Shown one piece after another: positions 53,568 through 59,846 of a DNA stretch of 64,000 bases (positions within the stretch are counted from its first letter, which is position 1; each line of letters opens with the position of its first letter). Source of the DNA: CAMLIZ01 sp036231905. GTDB lineage: Bacteria > Pseudomonadota > Gammaproteobacteria > Burkholderiales > Burkholderiaceae_C. The DNA is taken from NCBI RefSeq assembly GCF_036231905.1, contig NZ_JAZARE010000002.1:434001-498000 (forward strand), given 5' to 3'. The translations under genes were made by a program, and so were the position numbers. A model generated the notes under the pieces. It was given only the letters and a program-made list of their open reading frames with translations. It was not told where the DNA came from and did not search any database.

Positions 53568-54788
53568 TCACCCCTTCACACACACCACCTGCTTCAACGT
53601 GTGCACCACGTCCACCAGGTCACGCTGCGCTTCCATCACCGCGTCGATGTCCTTGTACGCCGCCGGCGTCTCGTCGATCACATCCTTGTCCTTGCGGCAC
53701 TCCACGCCTTCAGTAGCCGCGCGGTGGTCCGCCAGCGTGAAGCGGCGCTTCGCCTCACCCCGGCTCATCACCCGCCCCGCCCCATGCGAGCAGCTCTCGA
53801 AACTGTCCGCATGCCCCTTGCCCCGCACGATGTAGCTGCGCGCGCCCATGCTGCCGGGGATGATGCCCAGCTGCCCGGCCTTTGCGCTCACCGCGCCCTT
53901 GCGGGTCACGTACACGTCTTCGCCAAAGTGATGTTCCTTCTGCACGTAGTTGTGGTGGCAGTTCACCGCCTCGATGTGGCTCTGGAAGTTCTTGCGGATC
54001 ACCGTCTTCGCGGCGTCGATCACGCGCTTCATCATCAGCTCGCGGTTGACGGCGGCAAAGTTCTGCGCCCAGCTCACGGCGCGCACGTAGTCGCCGAAGT
54101 AGCGGCTGCCTTCCTCGAAGTAGGCCAGGTCGCGGTCCGGCAGGTTCGCCTGGTGGCGCATCGCGTCCTGCTTGGCCAGCTCGATGAACATGGTGCCGAT
54201 GAAGTTGCCCACGCCGCGCGAGCCGGAGTGCAGCATGAACCACACGGCGCCCGCCTCGTCCAGGCACACCTCGATGAAGTGGTTGCCCGTGCCCAGCGTG
54301 CCCAGGTGCTGGATGTTGTTGGTCTTTGCCAGCTTGGGGTAGCTGCGGCACAGCTCGGTGAACTCCGGCTCCAGCTGCGCCCACGCCGTGTTCACCGAGC
54401 CCGGCGCCTTCTGCCACGCCCCCGGGTCGCGGCTGCCGGGTTGGCGGCCGTGGGGCACCGCGCGCTCGATGGCCGAGCGCAGCGGGCCCAGGTTGTCGGG
54501 CAGGTCTTCGGCCCTCAGGGTGGTCTTGCAGGCAATCATGCCGCAGCCGATGTCCACGCCCACCGCGGCCGGGATGATGGCCTTGACGGTCGGGATCACC
54601 GATCCCACGGTGGCGCCGATGCCGAAGTGCACGTCGGGCATGGCCGCGATGTGCTTGAAGACGATGGGCAGGCGCGCGGCGTTCTGCAGTTGGCGCTTGG
54701 CCTCGTCTTCGACGGGCACGCCGCGCGTCCACATCTTCAGCGGCACGCCACCGGGCACGTCTTCGTGGATGTGGTTGGTCGTTTCCAT
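53568..54788 (-). CDS. rtcB: RNA-splicing ligase RtcB
   Basis: The 406-residue enzyme joins RNA 2',3'-cyclic phosphate or 3'-phosphate ends to 5'-OH ends using GTP and manganese. It is of Escherichia coli type, with VKMWTRGVP-like LKMWTRGVPVEDEA at the start, GVDIGCGM (Asp79, Cys82), GTGNHFIEV (His170), HSGSRGVG (His187), NCHHNYV, and SCSHGAGR with His335, the residue that takes GMP. All catalytic positions are intact. No rtcA and no rtcR regulator lie beside it. It is the last gene after the HNH and SDH-type protease genes, 29 bases from the latter. Confidence 0.95.
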   Translation of the reverse strand: METTNHIHEDVPGGVPLKMWTRGVPVEDEAKRQLQNAARLPIVFKHIAAMPDVHFGIGATVGSVIPTVKAIIPAAVGVDIGCGMIACKTTLRAEDLPDNLGPLRSAIERAVPHGRQPGSRDPGAWQKAPGSVNTAWAQLEPEFTELCRSYPKLAKTNNIQHLGTLGTGNHFIEVCLDEAGAVWFMLHSGSRGVGNFIGTMFIELAKQDAMRHQANLPDRDLAYFEEGSRYFGDYVRAVSWAQNFAAVNRELMMKRVIDAAKTVIRKNFQSHIEAVNCHHNYVQKEHHFGEDVYVTRKGAVSAKAGQLGIIPGSMGARSYIVRGKGHADSFESCSHGAGRVMSRGEAKRRFTLADHRAATEGVECRKDKDVIDETPAAYKDIDAVMEAQRDLVDVVHTLKQVVCVKG

Positions 54789-54817
54789 GATGACTTCTCC
54801 ATGCGCGGATGGCGCCA

Positions 54818-55846
54818 TCATGCAACGTGAAGCGGGCCGCGCTGAATGCGCTTGCCCACACGTTCGATGCGGCGCCAGCCGCTGTTGTCGTTCAGGGTGA
54901 TCCAGCGCCGCTCTTCCGCGCGGTAGAACCAGTCCTTGTCCTGTTGGTAGTACACCTGGGCGCCGGTCGACTCCCAGATGTTCACGATCTCGTTGCTGTG
55001 CGCACGCACTTCGTCGAAGTCCGTCGTCGCCTTCTGGCCCATCTCGCTGTAGCAGGCGTTCAGCTGCAGCAGCAAGGCGTTCACGTCCGCCGGCATGCGC
55101 TGGGCGTTCAGGCCGATCTTCACCGCCTCGTCCAGCAGGATCGGGTAGCTGTGCGACGGGTACTTGCCGTTCAAGGCCGTCGCGATGGCCTCTGCCTTCG
55201 CCGCGTCGGCGATGTGATACGCCAGCAGCTCGCGGCACAGCATGATGGACAGCGATTCCGCGCGGTCCACCGCGCCGATGACCAGCGGGTGCACGTACTG
55301 GAACAGCGACTTGTAGGCGTTCTCCGGTTCGGCGCTGCCCTGGCCTTGCTGGTCGCGCCACAGCTTGATCACGCGTTGCAGCTCGTTCAGGCTGACGCTC
55401 ACGCGGTCGTTGTCGCGGTCCACCGGCGAAAGCGCGTGGTTCAGCGACGTGTCCACGGCGGTCAGGTAGGCCGTTGGGCCCATCTGAATGCCGTCGGCAC
55501 CGAGCGTGACCATGGTCGCGGCGGACGCGCACTCCAGCGGCACCAGGGCCACCAGGCGGCGGCAGTGCTGACGCAGCAGGTTCACCAGGCGCAGCGACAC
55601 CTGGCCGCTGCCGCCATCCGACTTGATGAACAGGTGGATCGTGTCGTGCTGGCCCAGCCGCTCGAGCACGTGGTACAGCGCCACCACGTCGGAATGGCAC
55701 ACCGAGCCGCGCGGGCCGTTCCAGTAAGCGACGAGCGGGCCGCCCAGCCGCGTTTGCAACGTCTGAATCAGCGCTTGCGTGCGGCTGAAAAGCACCGGCG
55801 GTTGCTTGACCTTGATCTCGATCGCCGGCAGTTCTTCGTTCTTCAT
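54818..55846 (-). CDS. ClpP-fold serine protease of SDH (serine dehydrogenase proteinase) type
   Basis: The 342-residue protein has a ClpP/crotonase-like core at about 30-140: LVAYWNGPRGSVCHSDVVALYHVLERL, then IHLFIKSDGGSGQVSLRLVNLLRQHCRRLVALVPLECASAATMVTLGADGIQMGPTAYLTAVD. Ser108 in CASAAT fits the nucleophile of the SDH_sah family; a catalytic Lys or His/Asp is not assigned. A C-terminal domain of about 100 residues is unknown. No signal or membrane segment is present. It lies between the HNH and rtcB genes. The start at 55846 (MKNEELPAIEIKVK) is chosen because the upstream frame overlaps the HNH end. Confidence 0.72.
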   Translation of the reverse strand: MKNEELPAIEIKVKQPPVLFSRTQALIQTLQTRLGGPLVAYWNGPRGSVCHSDVVALYHVLERLGQHDTIHLFIKSDGGSGQVSLRLVNLLRQHCRRLVALVPLECASAATMVTLGADGIQMGPTAYLTAVDTSLNHALSPVDRDNDRVSVSLNELQRVIKLWRDQQGQGSAEPENAYKSLFQYVHPLVIGAVDRAESLSIMLCRELLAYHIADAAKAEAIATALNGKYPSHSYPILLDEAVKIGLNAQRMPADVNALLLQLNACYSEMGQKATTDFDEVRAHSNEIVNIWESTGAQVYYQQDKDWFYRAEERRWITLNDNSGWRRIERVGKRIQRGPLHVA

Positions 55847-55884
55847 GATGATGCTTTCGTTGAGTTTCAGCGTTTCGATGATGT

Positions 55885-56448
55885 TCAGCCAAGGCGCGAT
55901 CCTTTCGGCAGGCGCGCGGCCAGCCACTCGTGCACGTCCGCACGGATATGCCTGCCTTCGAGCAGAAAATGCTCGAAGCGGCTCGGCACGTACGGCAGGT
56001 ACACGAGCGGCATTCCGGCTTCCTCCGGCGTGCGGTTGGCCTTGCGGCTATTGCATGCGCCGCAGGCCGAGACGAGGTTCATCCAGGTCCAGCCGCCGCC
56101 GCGCGATGCCGGCACGATGTGCTCGCACTGCAGCTCGCGCTCGCTGAAGCGCTGGCCGCAGTAGGCGCAGGTGCAGCGGTCACGACGGAACAGCTTCAGC
56201 TTGGTGACGCCGGGAACCACCTCGAACAGGTTGATCTTCGGCGCGCCACGCAGCGCGATGATGGGGTGCACCTCGATGGCCGACTGGCGGCCGGTGGCCG
56301 AATTGAAGCCGCCGCGCAGCGTTCGCAGCGGCGTTTCGCCATCGACCCAGGCCACCGCGTCGGTCGCGTAGTTCAGGGCCGCCTGCTGGAGGGTGATCCA
56401 ACGCTGCGGCGTGCCCTGGATGTCCAGTTGCAGTACGTGCTGGTGCAT
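55885..56448 (-). CDS. HNH endonuclease
   Basis: The 187-residue protein has a canonical HNH domain: zinc ligands C94 and C97 in CAYCGQ, catalytic His110 in LQCEHIVPASRGGGW, Asn124 in TWMNLVSACGAC, then C129/C132 and NSRKANRTPEEAG. The N-terminal 80 residues (MHQHVLQLDIQGTPQRWITLQ) may serve substrate binding. AAAGGAGG lies 6 bases before the ATG, preceded by a hairpin TTCCTTCGG/CCGAAGGAA (56462-56486). It is the first protein gene of the rtcB unit and follows a tRNA-Arg. Confidence 0.88.
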   Translation of the reverse strand: MHQHVLQLDIQGTPQRWITLQQAALNYATDAVAWVDGETPLRTLRGGFNSATGRQSAIEVHPIIALRGAPKINLFEVVPGVTKLKLFRRDRCTCAYCGQRFSERELQCEHIVPASRGGGWTWMNLVSACGACNSRKANRTPEEAGMPLVYLPYVPSRFEHFLLEGRHIRADVHEWLAARLPKGSRLG

Positions 56449-56531
56449 GGTGCTTCCTCCTTTCCTTCGGGTGTGGGCCGAAGGAACGCACCAGCGGAAC
56501 CTTCAGCTCGTTGTGTGATGGCGTTGATGAT

Positions 56532-56610
56532 TGACGTCTCGTACGGGAATCGCGTGCGCTGAGGGTGACCGGTCGGGATCGAACCGAGACAAAACAGTTA
56601 GATAAGTGAC
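56532..56610 (-). other. tRNA 3'-half-like sequence after tRNA-Arg
   Basis: Immediately after the CCA of tRNA-Arg the minus strand continues with a 48-base stretch that contains a T-arm-like TCGG-TTCGATC-CCGA hairpin and an acceptor-like GGTCACC. No matching 5' half (D-arm, acceptor strand) is present. It looks like a tRNA remnant or a cotranscribed tRNA half. Confidence 0.45.
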
Positions 56611-56689
56611 TGGTGCCTCCTGCACGATTCGAACGTGCGGCCTCCGGTTTCGTAGACCGGCGCTCTTGATTCCCCTGAGCTAAGGAGGC
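56611..56689 (-). tRNA. tRNA-Arg (ACG), unusual sequence
   Basis: The 79-base sequence forms a complete cloverleaf: acceptor GCCTCCT/AGGAGGC, D-stem GCTC/GAGC with an 11-base loop containing GG, anticodon stem CCGGT/ACCGG with loop CTACGAA (anticodon ACG), variable AGGCC, T-arm GCACG-TTCGAAT-CGTGC, discriminator A and encoded CCA. The Levitt pair G15-C48 is kept. The acceptor and arms differ from the housekeeping tRNA-Arg(ACG) usual in this class. It lies 162 bases upstream of the HNH gene in the same direction as rtcB. Confidence 0.85.
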
Positions 56690-56925
56690 GCAAATAAGCC
56701 ATCCGGTGACGGGTTCCGGCGCCGCCCAATCTTTGCGGCCGATTTAGTCGGATCCCATTGCGGTTGTGCTCCAGCGCGAGCGCGGTGCCCCGCTTGAAGC
56801 GCTCTCGCTGCACGATGCAGGCGTCCCTGCAGCGCACATTCCGGCCGTCTTTGCACTTCAAAAGACGCATGCTCGGCCGTTGTGCCGAAGCACACCCGCA
56901 ATGAGATCTGACGCCAACAACAAAA
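56690..56925 (-). other. leader region upstream of tRNA-Arg
   Basis: A minus-strand open frame (56870-56598) begins with an ATG but runs through the tRNA and is not credited. No clear promoter for the tRNA was found. A weak GG-N10-GC sigma54-like site exists near 56790 and is not convincing. Confidence 0.4.
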
Positions 56926-56954
56926 AGGCCCGGATCCTTTCGGAATCCGGGCCT
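56926..56954 (-). terminator. intrinsic terminator between the zinc-ribbon gene and tRNA-Arg
   Basis: AGGCCCGGAT and ATCCGGGCCT form a perfect 10-bp stem. On the minus strand it is followed by TTTTTGTTG. It ends the transcript of the small gene upstream and insulates the tRNA/rtcB unit. Confidence 0.85.
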
Positions 56955-56984
56955 CGACGTGTGATCGAGTGGAGGGAGCGCGCC

Positions 56985-57260
56985 TTATGCGCCTCCCTTG
57001 CCCGGATGCATCCAATCCTCGTAGCCAAGCGCCCCGGTGGGTCGCTGGCTCTTGACCGGATGCCGTTCATTCATGGTGACAACCGCAGTGCCGAAGCCAA
57101 TGACGGCTCGCACGAACGCACACTGGCCCTTCAGGGCAAGCGAGCGGTTTGCGATGTGGCCTTTGCGTTGCACGATGAACTCTTCGTTGTTGGGTTGCTT
57201 CTGAAATCGGTTCCCGCCGCACTCATTGCAGCGAGGAGGCGGACTGTAAAGACTCTTCAC
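56985..57260 (-). CDS. small hypothetical protein with CxxC motif
   Basis: The 91-codon frame encodes MKSLYSPPPRCNECGG and a body with many polar residues (QKQPNNEEFIVQRKGHIANR). The single CNEC pair could be half of a zinc ribbon. The GTG start at 57260 lacks a strong ribosome site, so the true start may lie downstream. Support comes from the terminator 30 bases past the stop and absence of a better frame. Function is unknown. Confidence 0.4.
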   Translation of the reverse strand: MKSLYSPPPRCNECGGNRFQKQPNNEEFIVQRKGHIANRSLALKGQCAFVRAVIGFGTAVVTMNERHPVKSQRPTGALGYEDWMHPGKGGA

Positions 57261-57399
57261 TTAGTCGTCAAGCGGTTGCGACAACATTTCTTCTTCGACA
57301 AGGTCCGTCACGGCGGACACTTTTCCCGCTCTCGGTTGAACACAACGACGCATGCCCTCGTCGTTGCGAGGCCTTCCAAGCTCGCTCACAATCTTGACC

Positions 57400-57709
57400 A
57401 TCATGAAGCTCACCCACGTGATCAAGGCGACCATCGCCACCTAGCAACGCCTTTCGATCGCGTTTCGGAAGGCGTGTCTGCCTTCCGGCCCTCAAACCCC
57501 GGCAGGCGCCCGCCCTCCGGGGTTTTGTGTTTTCAAGGGTTCTCTCATGCGCACCTACGACAAGCTGATCGCCACGATTCCCGCCCGCCGGAGCGTGGAC
57601 TGCGCGTGCGCGCGCTCCGGCCTTCGTCCGCATCCGCGACGCTAGCCACATCAGGCGAATCCGCCTGAGGGCAGCGTCTTGCCCAAAGGCTTGATAAGAA
57701 GGATTCGCC
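57400..57709 (+). promoter_or_regulatory. hairpin-rich leader of the EF-G paralogue with intrinsic terminator
   Basis: A 13-codon ORF (57403-57444) is followed by two mutually exclusive hairpins, ACGCCTT/AAGGCGT (57447-57475) and GGAAGGC/GCCTTCC (57467-57486). The terminator at 57494 comes next. After it lies a 32-codon, Arg-rich ORF (57547-57645) with AAGGG upstream, then GCCGGAGCG/CGCTCCGGC (57587-57621) and TCAGGCG/CGCCTGA (57651-57668). This layout suggests attenuation but is unproven. Confidence 0.45.
57494..57525 (+). terminator. intrinsic terminator inside the EF-G leader
   Basis: AAACCCCGG and CCGGGGTTT form a 9-bp stem followed by TGTGTTTTC. It is 185 bases upstream of the EF-G-like start, so it can only reduce read-through into that gene unless transcription starts after it. 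Confidence 0.7.
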
Positions 57710-59743
57710 ATGAACTCGAACAACAGACAACTGCGCAACATCGGCGTCATCGCCCACGTCGACGCCGGCAAGACCACGACCACCGAACGCATCCTGTTCT
57801 ACACGGGCGAGAACCATCGCATGGGCGAGGTGCACGACGGCACCACCCGCATGGACTACGACCCGCAGGAGCGCCGCCGTGGCATCACGATCAACAGCGC
57901 CGCGATCACGGTGCACTGGCAAGGCACGCAGATCAACCTGATCGACACGCCGGGCCACATCGACTTCAACATCGAGGTGAACCGCTCGCTGCGCGTGCTC
58001 GACGGTGCCGTGGTGGTGTTCGACGGTGTGGCCGGCGTGGAGCCGCAGACCGAGACCAATTGGCGCCTGGCCGACAAGTACGGCGTGCCGCGCATCGCCT
58101 TCATCAACAAGCTCGACCGCGTGGGCGCCGACTTCCTGCGCGTGGTGGCCATGATGGAGGAGCGGCTTGGTGCCACCGTGCTGCCGCTGCAGTTGCCGAT
58201 CGGCGCGGAAGGCGAGTTCCGCGGCGTCGTGGACCTGCTCACCCAGCAAGCGCTGGTGTGGGACCGCGACGACGCGAGCGAGCCTGTTCGCGTGACGGCC
58301 GTGCCGGCGGACATGGCCGACGCTGTCGGTCGGCACCGCGCGCGACTGATCGACTCGGTCGTCGAGCAGGACGAGCAGGCACTCAACGCCTACCTGAACG
58401 GCGAACCGCTGGACGCGGCGCTGTTGAAGCGCTGCATCCGCCGCGGTGTGCTGTCTGGGGCGTTCGTGCCCGCGCTCGCCGGCTCGGCCTTCAAGAACCG
58501 CGGCGTGGAGCCGTTGCTCGATGCGGTGGTCGACTACCTGCCGTCGCCGGAGGACATCCTCCGTGCCGAAGGCCAACCTGCGTCCGACCCGCAAGGGCCG
58601 TTCGCGGCGCTGGCTTTCAAGGTGGCGGCCGAGGGCCACGGCGCCATGGTGTTCGTGCGTGTCTATCGCGGCCGCCTGCGGCGCGGCGACTCGGTGCTGG
58701 ATGCCAACACGGGCCGCATTGAGCGCGTGGCGCGGCTGTACGAGGTGCATGCGGACGACCACGTCGAGCTCGACGAGTTGCAGGCGGGCGACATCGCGGC
58801 GATCGTCGGCTTGAAGGAAACGCTGACCGGGCACACGTTGTGCGACCCGGCCCATCCTCTGCATCTGGAGGAGATCAGCGTGCCCGAGCCGGTGATCGAC
58901 GTGGCCGTCGAGCCGCGCACGCGCGAGGACGCCCAGGGCCTGTCGAAGGCGCTGCAGACCCTGCTGCGCGAGGATCCGAGCCTGCGGATGCGGCACGACG
59001 CCGAATCCGGGCAGACGATCCTCTCGGGCATGGGCGAGCTTCAGCTGGAGGTGTCGATCGAGAAGCTGCGCTCGCGCCACGGGGTGGAGGTGCAGGTCGG
59101 TCGGCCGCAAGTGGCCTACCGCGAAACGCTCGGCCGGGTTGTGGAGGTGCATCACGTGCACAAGAAGCAGACCGGCGGCCCGGGCCAGTTTGCGGAGGTG
59201 CGGCTGCGCTTCGAGCCCTTGGCTCGCGGCGAAGGCCTGCGGTTCGACAGCCAGGTCGTCGGTGGCGCGATTCCCCGCGAGTTCATTCCCGCGGTGGAAG
59301 CGGGCATCCGTCGTGCGGCGGAGACCGGCGTGGTCCGCGGCTTCCCCTCCGTGGACTTCCAGGCCACGCTGGTGGACGGCAGCTTCCACGAGCGGGACTC
59401 GTCGGCGATGGCCTTCGAGCTGGCGGCGGCGGCGGCTGCCCGCGAGGCGTTTGCGAAAGCAGACCCGAAGTTGCTGGAGCCGGTGATGGCGGTAGAAGTC
59501 GTCACACCGGCCGAGTACCTGGGCGATTGCATCGGCGACCTGCACCGGCGCCGCGGCATCGTGCGGGGTCAGCAGCTGCGGGGCCAGGCGGTCGTGATCG
59601 ACGCGCAGGTGCCGCTGAAGGAGATGTTCGGCTACATCGGCAGCCTGCGTGCACTCTCATCGGGGCGTGCGCAGTACACGATGCAGTTCGACCACTACGA
59701 GGTGGCGCCGCAGAAGGTGACGGCTGAGCTGGTTCGCAGCTGA
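57710..59743 (+). CDS. EF-G-like translational GTPase (paralogue)
   Basis: The 677-residue protein has all GTPase motifs: AHVDAGKT (15-22), RGITI (57-61), DTPGH (79-83) and NKLD (133-136), then EF-G domains II to V with GMGELQLEVSIEKLRSRHGVEVQVG and GSLRALSSGRAQYTMQFDHYEV. It is slightly shorter than housekeeping EF-G (about 700) and not beside rpsL/rpsG or tuf, so it is a second copy. Whether it translocates, recycles or protects ribosomes is unknown. GAAGGA lies 8 bases before the ATG. It diverges from the RtcB unit across about 1 kb. Confidence 0.9.
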   Translation: MNSNNRQLRNIGVIAHVDAGKTTTTERILFYTGENHRMGEVHDGTTRMDYDPQERRRGITINSAAITVHWQGTQINLIDTPGHIDFNIEVNRSLRVLDGAVVVFDGVAGVEPQTETNWRLADKYGVPRIAFINKLDRVGADFLRVVAMMEERLGATVLPLQLPIGAEGEFRGVVDLLTQQALVWDRDDASEPVRVTAVPADMADAVGRHRARLIDSVVEQDEQALNAYLNGEPLDAALLKRCIRRGVLSGAFVPALAGSAFKNRGVEPLLDAVVDYLPSPEDILRAEGQPASDPQGPFAALAFKVAAEGHGAMVFVRVYRGRLRRGDSVLDANTGRIERVARLYEVHADDHVELDELQAGDIAAIVGLKETLTGHTLCDPAHPLHLEEISVPEPVIDVAVEPRTREDAQGLSKALQTLLREDPSLRMRHDAESGQTILSGMGELQLEVSIEKLRSRHGVEVQVGRPQVAYRETLGRVVEVHHVHKKQTGGPGQFAEVRLRFEPLARGEGLRFDSQVVGGAIPREFIPAVEAGIRRAAETGVVRGFPSVDFQATLVDGSFHERDSSAMAFELAAAAAAREAFAKADPKLLEPVMAVEVVTPAEYLGDCIGDLHRRRGIVRGQQLRGQAVVIDAQVPLKEMFGYIGSLRALSSGRAQYTMQFDHYEVAPQKVTAELVRS

Positions 59744-59771
59744 CCAACCAGAATCACGGAAGGAGCGAGAG

Positions 59772-59846
59772 ATGAACGAACCATTCAAGAGCGGGTGCGC
59801 TTCCGGGGATATGGAGGCGCACCCGCTCCCACCCAGGCCTCAGTAA
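59772..59846 (+). CDS. possible 24-residue peptide within a hairpin
   Basis: The frame MNEPFKSGCASGDMEAHPLP has a strong AAGGAG ribosome site 7 bases before its ATG, 28 bases after the EF-G-like stop. It covers the perfect 12-bp inverted repeat GAGCGGGTGCGC/GCGCACCCGCTC (59789-59800/59817-59828) between convergent genes. It may be coding or only part of a structured 3' end. Confidence 0.3.
   Translation: MNEPFKSGCASGDMEAHPLPPRPQ

Noticed and set aside
53568..55943. A 791-codon minus-strand frame containing rtcB
   Set aside because: Only the last 406 codons match RtcB; the upstream part overlaps the SDH-type protease in another frame and has low-complexity, shadow-like composition.
56780..56800. 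GG-N10-GC spacing resembling a sigma54 promoter (as used by RtcR-controlled rtc operons)
   Set aside because: Only the invariant doublets fit; the rest of the consensus is poor and there is no RtcR gene in the window.
56598..56870. A 90-codon minus-strand frame ahead of the HNH gene
   Set aside because: It reads straight through tRNA-Arg, so it is unlikely to be a protein gene.
57242..57273. TTGACG-17-TACAGT on the minus strand as a promoter of the zinc-ribbon ORF
   Set aside because: The spacing is ideal, but transcription would start after the GTG of the frame, so it conflicts with the assumed start; it was left out of the features.
57403..57444. 13-codon ORF in the EF-G leader as a proven leader peptide
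   Set aside because: It lacks a ribosome binding site, and the hairpins do not give a textbook terminator/antiterminator switch, so it is described but not annotated as a gene.
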